From assembly GCF_018918345.1 (NCBI RefSeq), contig NZ_JAHLQI010000008.1, positions 1 through 64,000 of the forward strand: a DNA stretch of 64,000 nt. Reading direction: 5' to 3'. The DNA is from Butyricicoccus intestinisimiae (GTDB lineage Bacteria; Bacillota; Clostridia; Oscillospirales; Butyricicoccaceae). The notes beneath the pieces are model-generated. The model did not search any database, had not been told where the DNA came from, and saw nothing but the letters and a program-made list of their open reading frames with translations. The translations under genes and the position numbers were made by a program. Shown piece by piece: positions 8,313 through 15,654 of this stretch (its first letter is position 1; the number at the start of each line of letters is the position of its first letter).

Positions 8313-8741
8313 TTAAATATCGTCGTCTTCGTCGTCGTTACTCATGGTAAACTGTCTAATCTGTTGTGCAGATTCTTCCATTGCCTCTCGTGCAACGTCC
8401 TGCAAGGATTCGTCCTCGTCCGCAAAGACTGCGGTGAGAACCAGCGGCAGATTCATGCCGCCAATGGCTACGGTGTGTTCCAGCAGACCCTTTTCTGTCA
8501 GGATCTCCACCGCGTTGGTCAGCGGCGAGCCGCCGATGATGTCGCCGAACAGCAGGATCTCATCATCCGCTGTGATGTCAGCGACCAGCTTCTCAAACGC
8601 TGCGCGGTAAGTCGGTACATCCATGCCGTCCTCTAGGCTTGTGGAGCGGATGTCCGTCCGTCCGGAACCTGCCATCATGGAAACTGCGCTGTGCAGTCCC
8701 GGTGCAAAGACACCGTGGCTGACCAAAAGATAGTATCGCAT
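8313..8741 (-). CDS. PTS mannose-family IIA component
   Basis: 142-residue EIIA of the EIIA-Man fold. The active-site histidine is His9 in LLVSHGVFAPGLHSAV; the GDIIGGSPLTNAV and GGMNLPL segments are characteristic. The ATG at 8741 is preferred over longer in-frame starts because AGGAAGGGAGAG lies just upstream and the family begins with M-x2-5-LLVSHG. First gene of the PTS operon, receiving phosphate from HPr. The C-terminus is an acidic tail. Confidence 0.92.
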   Translation of the reverse strand: MRYYLLVSHGVFAPGLHSAVSMMAGSGRTDIRSTSLEDGMDVPTYRAAFEKLVADITADDEILLFGDIIGGSPLTNAVEILTEKGLLEHTVAIGGMNLPLVLTAVFADEDESLQDVAREAMEESAQQIRQFTMSNDDEDDDI

Positions 8742-8794
8742 GTGTTTCTCTCCCTTCCTGCGATTTGTTACATTAAATTTAACAATTTTGTAAA

Positions 8795-8864
8795 ATTTTA
8801 TCACCTGTATTTTGTCACCAATGTCAGATGATATGTGTCATTTTCCGCATGACATTTGTCATGC
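8795..8864 (-). promoter_or_regulatory. Candidate operator and promoter region of the mannose-family PTS operon
   Basis: An 18-bp palindrome GCATGACA-TT-TGTCATGC lies at 8847-8864. The half-site TGTCA/TGACA recurs at about 8823, 8836, 8850 and 8857. A weak minus-strand promoter (TTGGTG about 8816-8821, TAAAAT about 8795-8800) lies between it and the IIA start. The clustered half-sites suggest an activator site upstream of the promoter; the neighbouring LuxR-type response regulator is a possible ligand (inference). Confidence 0.4.
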
Positions 8865-8883
8865 TTGTTGTGAAAATTGCATA

Positions 8884-8933
8884 AAAAAATCTCGCTGTCT
8901 TTGGCATACACCAAAAAAACAACGAGATTTTTT
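8884..8933. terminator. Bidirectional terminator after the sugar-sensing operon
   Basis: AAAAAATCTCG (8884-8894) pairs with CGAGATTTTTT (8923-8933), with an inner TTTGG/CCAAA stem. It sits 18 bp past the stop of the solute-binding protein gene and separates the sensor operon from the PTS operon. Confidence 0.8.
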
Positions 8934-8950
8934 CCATTATTTTACAATTT

Positions 8951-10255
8951 TCAGTTGTTGAGCAGCTTGTCCAGCTGGCGCTGGGCGCGCAGCAGCTGCA
9001 GCTCCAAATTGTGTTCATCCTGCATCGCTGCGGGGATGAGCTGCTGCGCCAGCAGCAGTGCTTGGTCATAGTTTTGGAAGCGCGGCACGGCAACCGCATG
9101 TTCCATGGTGTCGGAAAGCAGATCCAGACCCAGATGAATCTCTCCCGGTGTGTCCTGCGCCAGTACTTCCTTGGTTTTTTCCGACTGGGTGACGCGCCGC
9201 AGCGCGGAAACACTGTTGGACTCGGTGTACAGCATCGCCTGCGTCTCATCCGAGCATGTCAGCTCCTTCATGAACTCCCATGCCAGCTGCTTGTGCAGGG
9301 AACGGCTGTCCATACTCACCAGCATCGTGCTCAGCTCGGAGGCGTTGCTGCCCATCGGGCCGGCAGGCATCTGAATGCAGTCCCATTCAAAGCCGGAATA
9401 CCGCTTGATGCGCCACGGATACGGCTGATATGTCCGATAGTCCGAGAACAGAAACGGACGAAATGCCACATGACCGGTGTCGAAATCCTGTGCGGTAATG
9501 TCGCAGGTCTCATACAGCTTTTCCAATTTTTGACTGAAGGCAATCGCCTCGACTGCCTCCGGCTGGGCGATCAGGCACTGCTTGCCATCGTCGGAAAACA
9601 AGGCAGCGCCGTTAGATGGCAGCGCGTTCTGCCAGGTGTAGCCATAGCTGCCGAACTGGTCCATGCTGCCATCGCCGTCCGTATCGCGCGTAATCTGCTC
9701 GCAGATTCGGTAAAAATCATCCCATGTCCAGTCGTTGCTTGGCACCGAGATGCCGTTTTTTTCGAGCAGCGTTTTGTTGACAAACATCAGCGTCGGCACG
9801 CATTCATAGGGCAGGGCATACTGGGTGTTTCCCATCTTGCCGCTGTCCAAAGCCGCACGGTAAAAATCCTCCGCCTGTACGGTCGAATCGCGCTCGATGC
9901 GTGTGTCCAGCGGCTCCAGTGCTCCGAAATCCTGCATCATGTCAAAATCCTCCGGCAGCACCATAAATACATCCGGCTCCTTGCCGAGCAGATATTGTCC
10001 GGTCAGCCATTCCGAGTAATCCTCTTTGAGAATGCCGCTGGTATAGGTAACGCGCACGCCGGGATGCTTGTTCTCAAATCGGTCAATGGCAGCGTCCAAC
10101 ACCGCATAGCAGTTTCCCAACGGCGCATCCCAATAGCTGTCAGAGACAAAACCGACCGTCAAAACAACTTCTCTCGATGCCGCACAGACAACGAAGCCCA
10201 GACCGACTGCCGTCATCACAGCGCAGGTCAGTAATCGGTAAACCCATGTTTTCAC
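8951..10255 (-). CDS. Extracellular solute-binding protein, family 1 (sugar type)
   Basis: 434 residues from a GTG start whose GTGA overlaps the stop of the response-regulator gene; TTTGGAGAAAACAA supplies the ribosome site. A hydrophobic N-terminus (VYRLLTCAVMTAVGLGFVVCAA) gives export with a possible lipoprotein-like Cys, then a family-1 binding fold (FENKHPGVRVTYTSG, EPDVFMVLPEDFD, DWTWDDFYRICEQIT). No permease or ATPase genes are near, so it more likely presents a ligand to the adjacent histidine kinase, or belongs to a distant ABC importer. Last gene of the four-gene operon. Confidence 0.85.
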   Translation of the reverse strand: MKTWVYRLLTCAVMTAVGLGFVVCAASREVVLTVGFVSDSYWDAPLGNCYAVLDAAIDRFENKHPGVRVTYTSGILKEDYSEWLTGQYLLGKEPDVFMVLPEDFDMMQDFGALEPLDTRIERDSTVQAEDFYRAALDSGKMGNTQYALPYECVPTLMFVNKTLLEKNGISVPSNDWTWDDFYRICEQITRDTDGDGSMDQFGSYGYTWQNALPSNGAALFSDDGKQCLIAQPEAVEAIAFSQKLEKLYETCDITAQDFDTGHVAFRPFLFSDYRTYQPYPWRIKRYSGFEWDCIQMPAGPMGSNASELSTMLVSMDSRSLHKQLAWEFMKELTCSDETQAMLYTESNSVSALRRVTQSEKTKEVLAQDTPGEIHLGLDLLSDTMEHAVAVPRFQNYDQALLLAQQLIPAAMQDEHNLELQLLRAQRQLDKLLNN

Positions 10256-10929
10256 TTGTTTTCTCCAAATTCCATGTGTGAAATGCCCTTCTGTACTGCC
10301 CAAATAGCAAGCTGTGTGCGGTCACGCAGATCCAGCTTGCTCAGGATGCTGCTCAAATAATTGCGTACCGTGCCTTCGGACAGACACAGCGCAGCAGCGA
10401 TCTCCTTGTTGGACAGACCGCAGCCGACCTCTCGAATAATTTTCCATTCATTGTCCTGCAATTCTTCGGTCTGTTTGTCATCAATGGAAATACATGTCTG
10501 TCCATGTGCCATGCGGGCAAACATCTCCAGTGCCTTGGACGCGACACCGGGCATAATGATAGAGCCGCCGCGCACCACTTCACGCACTGCCTCCGCCAGT
10601 TCTGCGACAGATACACCCTTGAGCAGATAGCCGGATGCGCCGTACCGCAGCGCATTGAACACATACTCATCATCATCAAATGTCGTGAGAATGATAATCT
10701 TCATGTTCGGATATGCCGATTTAATCAGCTTGGTGCACTCCACACCGTCCACCTCCGGCATACGAATATCCATGAGAACGACATCGGGATGCTGCTTGCG
10801 CACCAACTCGATCGCTTGTTTGCCGTCCACGGCTGTGCCCACGATTTCAATGTCCTTTTGTGCATCCAGCACATAGCTCAAGCTCTGTCGAATCAATTCC
10901 TGATCGTCTGCAATTAAAACCTTTATCAT
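10252..10929 (-). CDS. NarL/LuxR-family response regulator
   Basis: 225 residues. Receiver domain: IADDQELIRQSL at the start, the phospho-Asp in DVVLMDIRMPEVDG, the TTF switch (ILTTFDDDEYV) and K in YLLKG. C-terminal LuxR helix-turn-helix: GLSNKEIAAALCLSEGTVRNYLSSILSKL. The start MIKVLIADD at 10929 overlaps the kinase stop by ATGA. Partner of the upstream kinase; it probably regulates its own operon and perhaps the neighbouring PTS operon. Confidence 0.93.
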   Translation of the reverse strand: MIKVLIADDQELIRQSLSYVLDAQKDIEIVGTAVDGKQAIELVRKQHPDVVLMDIRMPEVDGVECTKLIKSAYPNMKIIILTTFDDDEYVFNALRYGASGYLLKGVSVAELAEAVREVVRGGSIIMPGVASKALEMFARMAHGQTCISIDDKQTEELQDNEWKIIREVGCGLSNKEIAAALCLSEGTVRNYLSSILSKLDLRDRTQLAIWAVQKGISHMEFGENK

Positions 10930-12242
10930 ACTTCGTCTCCCCATCTCAGCGGAATGACCGCCTCTAGTCTAAAGCCCTTTGTTCCGTCCGTCTGCAACGT
11001 GCCGTTGAGCAAATGCAGCCGCTCGCGCATATGCCGCAGACCAAATCCCGGCGTGACCTTCTCACAGCCGATGCCGTTGTCCTGTACGATGATTCGCAGC
11101 CTGCGCTGTTCACACGACATCCGAATAGATACCTGTGTCGCTTTGCCGTGCCGAATGGCATTGGTCAGGCTCTCCTGAATCGTGCGGTACACGGCATCCT
11201 CCTCATCCGGTGACAGCCGCAGATTTTCCGTCTGGATGCACAGATCGACCGTCGCATGAGAGGCGGCTTGTATCTCCGCGCACAGATTTTTCAGGGCTTC
11301 CTCTAACTCAAATCGTTCCAGTGCATCCGGGCGCAGTGCCTTGACCGACCGGCGCACTTCATTCATGCCGTTTCGCGCCGTGGAAGCAATGACTTCCAAC
11401 TGCTTTTTTGCCAGTTCCGGCGACAATTCCATCATTGTGATGCAGGCATCCGTGCCTGCAATAATGCCGGTCAGCGAATGACCGAGCGTGTCATGAATTT
11501 CTCGCGCGAGGCGGTTGCGTTCCCGCGTCTCCGCCATGCGTTCGCTCTCCGAGGCATATGCCTTGAGCTGCTCATTCAAAACCGACAGTTTGTCGTTGGC
11601 ATGTTCCAGCCGATGATTGAGCAGGCGAATTTTCGTATTCTCATCGGTGCGGCGGATGACGAGCAGCAGCACATAGGTGATAAACAAAATCATGACAAAC
11701 GCATTGAACAGTCCCAGCGCACTTTGCATGACCTGTTGGATATACGGCGAATAATATGCCATATAATCTGTGACAGAAGGCATACGCAGTGCAGACTGCA
11801 CGATGTCTAAGCTGGTCAGCAGATACAGCAGCACCATCACGCTCAGAAAAATGGCACGTTTCCGATGCTGCAAGGTATCCACCAGATCAACAACGACCAA
11901 AAACAGCAGTCCATTGTAGTCCAAATGCAGCGAGACAATGACGATCATACAGATGACCGGTTCCAGCCAGTACATACGAAAGATCTTCCGGTGCTGCTTC
12001 TGCATCGGAAGATGGTACAGCGCACTGACCGCAAGCAGCGCGGCGACACCGAGCAGCGAAAATGCCTGCATTCCCGGCCGTTCCGGCACATACCGCAGCT
12101 GTTGGGAAAACTGCATCGCCTCCGCATGGAGAACCGCTGTCTGCGGGGTGAAAAAGAAGATCGCAGACAAAAAGCCCACAATCGCAACATTCAGCACAAT
12201 CATCATGTGCCGAATCGCAGATAATGTGTAATCGTTTTGCAT
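10926..12242 (-). CDS. Membrane sensor histidine kinase (HisKA_3, NarL-system type)
   Basis: 438 residues. The N-terminal half has about six hydrophobic segments (e.g. MIVLNVAIVGFLSAIFFF, FSLLGVAALLAVSALY, AFVMILFITYVLLLVI). A coiled-coil-like linker follows, then the dimerisation/phospho-acceptor motif REIHDTLGHSLTG and an ATPase domain with QESLTNAIRHG and DNGIGC...GFGLRHMRERL. There is no large extracellular domain, so ligand sensing probably uses the adjacent binding proteins (inference). ATGA overlap with the response-regulator gene. Confidence 0.92.
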   Translation of the reverse strand: MQNDYTLSAIRHMMIVLNVAIVGFLSAIFFFTPQTAVLHAEAMQFSQQLRYVPERPGMQAFSLLGVAALLAVSALYHLPMQKQHRKIFRMYWLEPVICMIVIVSLHLDYNGLLFLVVVDLVDTLQHRKRAIFLSVMVLLYLLTSLDIVQSALRMPSVTDYMAYYSPYIQQVMQSALGLFNAFVMILFITYVLLLVIRRTDENTKIRLLNHRLEHANDKLSVLNEQLKAYASESERMAETRERNRLAREIHDTLGHSLTGIIAGTDACITMMELSPELAKKQLEVIASTARNGMNEVRRSVKALRPDALERFELEEALKNLCAEIQAASHATVDLCIQTENLRLSPDEEDAVYRTIQESLTNAIRHGKATQVSIRMSCEQRRLRIIVQDNGIGCEKVTPGFGLRHMRERLHLLNGTLQTDGTKGFRLEAVIPLRWGDEV

Positions 12243-12251
12243 AAATCCCCC

Positions 12252-13217
12252 TTACTGCCAACCGTCCATGTCAAATTGGTCGAGATTTTCCGATGTAATA
12301 AATTCTACCGGAATGGTAATCTCTGACGGATACGACTTTCCGGACAAAATCTGATAAATGGTCTGTGCAGTGGTCTGTCCAATCTTGATCGGGAACTGCG
12401 CAACGGTTCCGGTCAGAGAGCCTTCGGCAATCATGCTCTTTGCCTCCGGTGCGCCGTCCACACCGTATACCAAGGTATGCTCCAACAGTCCATGCTCCTC
12501 CAATGCCGCCATGGCACCCATTGCCGAGGGGTCGTTGAGTGCCATGACCGTATCAATGGGTTCTCCGGCATCCAGCAGCGCACTCAGCTCCGGCATGGCA
12601 ATTTCCAACTGTCCCTCACTGTTTGCGCGGTCAACGATTTGATATGCCGGATGATGGGCAATGGTGTCACAGAATCCGCGGATTCTGTCCACCGCGGACT
12701 GTGCCGTGGGATGCTCCAGCAGGACGATGTGCGCCGAATCGCGTGTCTGCATCAGATGCTGCGCACACAGCACACCTGCACCGTAATTGTCCGAGGCGAT
12801 GGTGCACGCGATCAAATCCGTGTCATTGACCTGTGAATCGACAACAACGACCGGCACACCGGCTTCTTTTGCTTCGGACAGTGCCGTATGTACCTGCTGA
12901 TAATCGACCGGATTGATGACCAAAACATCAATTCCTTCTTGTAACAGCTCATGTACCTGCTGATTTTGCTTTTCCTGATCCAATGCCGGATCTCGTGTCA
13001 GCAGAATGTCACCGCGGCTCTCGATCTTCAGCCGCAGTTCCTCGTCAATGACGCTGTAAAACGGATTGTTCATCGTCATATACGTTGCACCAATGCGAAA
13101 ATGCCCGTCACCGTCCGTCTGTCCCAGGTGCAGAATATACCCCAGCACAATCACCAGTGCCGCCGCGAGGATGCCAATGAGCCATCGCCACCGGATGCGC
13201 CGCAACCATTGATTCAT
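12252..13217 (-). CDS. Membrane-anchored periplasmic-binding-type sugar sensor protein
   Basis: 321 residues of the ribose/galactose-binding (Peripla_BP_4) fold: FRIGATYMTMNNPFYSVID, DVLVINPVDYQQV, VPVVVVDSQV, ASDNYGAGVLCAQHL, and the C-terminal GVDGAPEAKSMIAEGSLTGTVAQFP. The N-terminus RWLIGILAAALVIVLGYIL is a transmembrane anchor after an Arg-rich start and has no lipobox. It lies 9 bp upstream of the kinase gene, the usual place for a chemosensory partner of a two-component system. First gene of the operon. Confidence 0.88.
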   Translation of the reverse strand: MNQWLRRIRWRWLIGILAAALVIVLGYILHLGQTDGDGHFRIGATYMTMNNPFYSVIDEELRLKIESRGDILLTRDPALDQEKQNQQVHELLQEGIDVLVINPVDYQQVHTALSEAKEAGVPVVVVDSQVNDTDLIACTIASDNYGAGVLCAQHLMQTRDSAHIVLLEHPTAQSAVDRIRGFCDTIAHHPAYQIVDRANSEGQLEIAMPELSALLDAGEPIDTVMALNDPSAMGAMAALEEHGLLEHTLVYGVDGAPEAKSMIAEGSLTGTVAQFPIKIGQTTAQTIYQILSGKSYPSEITIPVEFITSENLDQFDMDGWQ

Positions 13218-13414
13218 ATGTCATTTCCCCTTATCTTTGTTTGAATGCGAAACCATTCTTTTTTAGAGTAACATACGCTTATGCAAATTGCAAATATAAA
13301 GAGCTTGAACAAAATGTTGCAGCATAAGCCCTTCCTCCTTTTTATCAGTATACTGTACAGATCACGGGAAAACCAAACGCATTTTCGCACAGATATCAAG
13401 ACCTGCAAAGATAC

Positions 13415-13452
13415 AAAAACCCAGAGGTGTTGCTTCACACCTCTGGGTTTTT
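13415..13452. terminator. Bidirectional terminator
   Basis: A perfect 16-bp stem AAAAACCCAGAGGTGT / ACACCTCTGGGTTTTT with a 6-nt loop. It terminates the minus-strand membrane-protein gene at 13471. The rest of the 13218-13470 gap holds the upstream region of the sensor operon, where I see no convincing promoter. Confidence 0.85.
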
Positions 13453-13470
13453 GCATACAGGAATATTTTG

Positions 13471-14151
13471 TCAGAACAGCAGCTGCAAACCCATGACGAT
13501 CATCCAGATATACGCACAGGTCTTTGGAATCATCAGCATGCCGATTTTCGGCATTTTCTTGCTCAGCAGCGTGACTGGCAGATAGCAGCCGAACGAAATA
13601 ACAATCGCCGCCGCCATGCGCGTCATATGGTATCCATAAGTATTGCCGGACATCACATACAGCACAATCACACAAATGCCGGTCACGGCAAAGACGGCGT
13701 TTCGAATCACAGACAGCTTGCGATTGCCTTCCTCGCCGCACCAATTGTTCTGCGGCAGCATACAGACGACAATGCGAACAGCTGCGGAAACCCAAATCAG
13801 GATTTCCAGCATCACCGGCGCCGTCATTTCATAAAATGTCTGTTTCCAGATATACAGCAAAAGAATATAAAATATCGTCATGGTGATGGAGGAAACCTGT
13901 AAGCCGATGCCCAATTGTCTTTCAATTTTCTCATTGCTTCCCTTGACCGCGCGCAGCACACGGGGAACCAGATGGAAGGCATCGCCGAAACACAGCGTCC
14001 ATGTCAAAACGCCGTATAAGAGAAACAGCGGACTGCCATGAGAAAAGGCAAAAAATAAAATGCCTGCAATCAAGTCAAACAGCAAATAGCAGGTGTCAAA
14101 AACCGCCTCCATCAAATCCGGAACGCGGGGAGTATCGCTTTGTTTTGTCAT
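13471..14151 (-). CDS. Predicted multi-pass membrane protein, TetR-controlled
   Basis: 226 residues with about six hydrophobic segments (LLFDLIAGILFFAFS, LFLLYGVLTWTLCFGDAFHL, ITMTIFYILLLYIW, LEILIWVSAAVRIVVCML, AVFAVTGICVIVLYVM and a C-terminal helix). No family recognised. A TetR-like operator lies 22-41 bp upstream and matches the one in front of the adjacent tetR gene, so this is the regulator's likely target. Efflux or stress roles are common for such pairs but not shown here. Confidence 0.75.
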   Translation of the reverse strand: MTKQSDTPRVPDLMEAVFDTCYLLFDLIAGILFFAFSHGSPLFLLYGVLTWTLCFGDAFHLVPRVLRAVKGSNEKIERQLGIGLQVSSITMTIFYILLLYIWKQTFYEMTAPVMLEILIWVSAAVRIVVCMLPQNNWCGEEGNRKLSVIRNAVFAVTGICVIVLYVMSGNTYGYHMTRMAAAIVISFGCYLPVTLLSKKMPKIGMLMIPKTCAYIWMIVMGLQLLF

Positions 14152-14172
14152 CGTATCTCAATCTCCTTTTTT

Positions 14173-14192
14173 AAGTGAACATGGTTCATTTT
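14173..14192. promoter_or_regulatory. TetR-type operator upstream of the membrane protein gene
   Basis: GTGAAC-ATG-GTTCAT with flanking A/T: the same AATGAAC-N3-GTTCATT symmetry as the operator before tetR, with one deviation. Confidence 0.65.
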
Positions 14193-14204
14193 GCCGGATA
14201 GAAA

Positions 14205-14222
14205 AGTCCCACGGGTGTGGGA
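14205..14222 (-). terminator. Terminator of the tetR gene
   Basis: GTCCCAC and GTGGGAC stem followed on the minus strand by TTTTCT, directly after the tetR stop codon. Confidence 0.6.
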
Positions 14223-14225
14223 CCG

Positions 14226-14783
14226 TCAATACAGCGTCCGGCGCACAATTTCCAGCACCGCAGATGCGTCATAGTCCTGCCGCATCAGGGCGGACAGCAT
14301 AAGCGAAAACAGCACATCGGCAAATTTTTCCGCAGTGAACTGTTCGGTAAAGGCATCCGGCCGAATGCTGCGGTCGCGGTGCAGAACGCCGCACAGCTCG
14401 GTCAGAATATGCTGCCATGTCTGCTGCATCCGCCGCCTGCCGTCCGACTTTTCTTCCTGCATAAAGCCGAGCGAATGCAGGGTGAAAAATCCGGGATACT
14501 GCTCACAGCCGTATGCCATGCGCGCATACATCCATGTCACGCACGCCTGTACATTCTGAAAGACAGCGGCATCTGTCGGCCGGCGAAAAATCTCGCACCA
14601 TACACTTTCTACGGTAGCGCCGACCAGCGCCGCCTTGGAATCAAAGTAATTGTAGATGCAGCCCACCGATACGCCGCAAGCCGCCGCGACGGAACGAATG
14701 CTGACCGCAGACCATCCCTGCTGCTGAATCAGCTTCCGGCTGGTCTGTAGGATTTCTTCTTTTGATGTCGCAATCGTATTCAT
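14226..14783 (-). CDS. TetR/AcrR-family transcriptional repressor
   Basis: 185 residues. N-terminal helix-turn-helix: LIQQQGWSAVSIRSVAAACGVSVGCIYNYFDSKAAL is the canonical TetR DNA-binding segment. The C-terminal ligand domain is divergent (FRRPTDAAVFQNVQACVTWM...). A strong promoter with an operator over the start site indicates autorepression. It probably controls the downstream membrane protein, which has the same operator. Confidence 0.9.
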   Translation of the reverse strand: MNTIATSKEEILQTSRKLIQQQGWSAVSIRSVAAACGVSVGCIYNYFDSKAALVGATVESVWCEIFRRPTDAAVFQNVQACVTWMYARMAYGCEQYPGFFTLHSLGFMQEEKSDGRRRMQQTWQHILTELCGVLHRDRSIRPDAFTEQFTAEKFADVLFSLMLSALMRQDYDASAVLEIVRRTLY

Positions 14784-14794
14784 AAGCTCACCTC

Positions 14795-14846
14795 AAAATG
14801 AACAACGTTCATTTTGGATTATACAACGCCGAGCGGGAGGTGTCAA
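14795..14846 (-). promoter_or_regulatory. tetR promoter with overlapping TetR operator
   Basis: On the minus strand TTGACA (14841-14846), a 17-bp spacer and TATAAT (14818-14823). Just downstream at 14795-14815 is a perfect palindrome AAAATGAAC-AAC-GTTCATTTT. The layout predicts steric autorepression. Confidence 0.8.
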
Positions 14847-14857
14847 GGCGTTCTTTC

Positions 14858-14885
14858 TTGAAATTTTTGGGATACATGATATAAT
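14858..14885 (+). promoter_or_regulatory. Promoter of toxin unit 1
   Basis: TTGAAA, 16-bp spacer, TATAAT. The leader contains CTGTC...GACAG, which can pair just before the ribosome site GGGAGGAGG. Confidence 0.7.
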
Positions 14886-14941
14886 ACTGTCGTTACCGCT
14901 CCGATCTGGCGCAATCTGTGACAGGGAGGAGGTGTTTCGAT

Positions 14942-15040
14942 GTGGAAACAATTCTATCATTTATCCTATCCATCATGGCAGGTGTAGTCTGCCACTACAT
15001 ATGCAAGTGGCTGGATGGTTGGATTAACAGACATCGGTAA
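14942..15040 (+). CDS. Fst/Ldr-like type I toxin peptide 1 (32 aa)
   Basis: A 32-residue peptide from a GTG start 9 nt after GGAGGAGG: a hydrophobic helix (ILSFILSIMAGVVCHYI) followed by a charged tail (CKWLDGWINRHR). Small single-helix peptides with this layout, encoded convergently to an antisense RNA sharing the terminator, are typical of Fst/par type I toxins. An ATG one frame away (14940) gives only a 15-codon ORF. Too short for normal ORF callers. Its homologue in unit 2 keeps the AGVxxHYICKWLDG core. Confidence 0.65.
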   Translation: METILSFILSIMAGVVCHYICKWLDGWINRHR

Positions 15041-15073
15041 CCAGCCCCGGTTTGATGCGCCGTAAAAGCAGAA

Positions 15074-15150
15074 GAAACCCCTAGCAGCTGCCACTGCTAG
15101 GGGATTCGTTTTGTGCTTCGACATGGATAACACAATTCTATCATTTGCCT
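15074..15150 (-). ncRNA. Antitoxin RNA of unit 1
   Basis: The left-facing promoter TTGACC-N17-TATACT (15157-15185) predicts a start near 15150, with termination at the CCCCTAGCAG/CTGCTAGGGG hairpin (15078-15103). The first 20 nt of the RNA include the complement of ACAATTCTATCATTT (15132-15146), the same 15 bases found at toxin codons 3-7 (14948-14962). This gives RNA-RNA pairing at the toxin start region as well as at the shared terminator. Confidence 0.6.
15078..15103. terminator. Shared bidirectional terminator of toxin unit 1
   Basis: Stem CCCCTAGCAG / CTGCTAGGGG with a 6-nt loop, between the convergent toxin and antitoxin transcripts. Confidence 0.75.
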
Positions 15151-15156
15151 ATCTGT

Positions 15157-15224
15157 AGTATAGCACCGGAAACATAACGGGTCAAGGCGTTTTTTCTTGA
15201 AATTTTTGGGATACATGATATAAT
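15157..15224. promoter_or_regulatory. Divergent promoters: antitoxin 1 (leftward) and toxin 2 (rightward)
   Basis: Leftward TTGACC (15180-15185), 17 bp, TATACT (15157-15162). Rightward TTGAAA (15197-15202), 16 bp, TATAAT (15219-15224). Only 11 bp separate the two -35 boxes. Confidence 0.7.
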
Positions 15225-15281
15225 ATTGTCGTTACCGCTCCGATCTGGCGCAATCTGTGACAGGAAGGAGGTGTTTCCGCT

Positions 15282-15368
15282 ATGGAAGTACTTGCTTCGT
15301 GGATTCTTTCCGTTGTGGCAGGTGTAATCAGCCATTACATATGCAAATGGTTGGACGGAAAGAAGTAA
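15282..15368 (+). CDS. Fst/Ldr-like type I toxin peptide 2 (28 aa)
   Basis: 28 residues from ATG after GGAAGGAGG: MEVLASWILSVVAGVISHYI then CKWLDGKK. One hydrophobic helix with a short charged end, homologous to toxin 1. Codons 2-7 differ completely from toxin 1 at the DNA level (GTACTTGCTTCGT in place of ACAATTCTATCATTT), and the antitoxin has changed in step. Confidence 0.68.
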   Translation: MEVLASWILSVVAGVISHYICKWLDGKK

Positions 15369-15412
15369 ATTTCGGTAACCGACCTCGGTTGACTGCTCCG
15401 TAAAAGCAGAAG

Positions 15413-15444
15413 AAACCCCTAGCAGGTGCAACTGCTAGGGGTTT
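15413..15444. terminator. Shared bidirectional terminator of toxin unit 2
   Basis: 13-bp stem AAACCCCTAGCAG / CTGCTAGGGGTTT with loop GTGCAA. Confidence 0.8.
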
Positions 15445-15484
15445 TGCTTTGTGTTTCCACTAAGCGTACTTGCTTCGTTAGCCT
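15413..15484 (-). ncRNA. Antitoxin RNA of unit 2
   Basis: Promoter TTGACC (15514-15519), 17 bp, TATACT (15491-15496) gives a start near 15484. The RNA carries the complement of GTACTTGCTTCGT (15466-15478), matching toxin 2 at 15288-15300, and ends at the hairpin AAACCCCTAGCAG / CTGCTAGGGGTTT (15413-15444). Confidence 0.6.
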
Positions 15485-15654
15485 ACTTGTAGTATAGCAC
15501 CGGAAATGCAGCAGGTCAAGGTGTTTTTTCTGTGCACTGCGGGAAAACAGGATAAAATCCTCATGTGATGCCGGCTCTGCATCACGGCAAGTCTTGTATC
15601 TCGCTGCCAACCATGCTATGATGCAAAGAGAGTTTGATAAGAGAGGGACAGCGT

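Larger units (their letters stand above)
14842..15519. repeat. Tandem duplication of a type I toxin-antitoxin unit (about 339 bp each)
   Basis: 14842-15180 and 15181-15519 are near-copies: the same promoter block (GTCAAGGCGTT...TTGAAATTTTTGGG), the same leader (CGATCTGGCGCAATCTGTGA), a toxin ORF, a shared hairpin and a left-facing promoter. The copies differ most at the 5' end of the toxin ORF and in the matching antitoxin segment. Confidence 0.8.
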
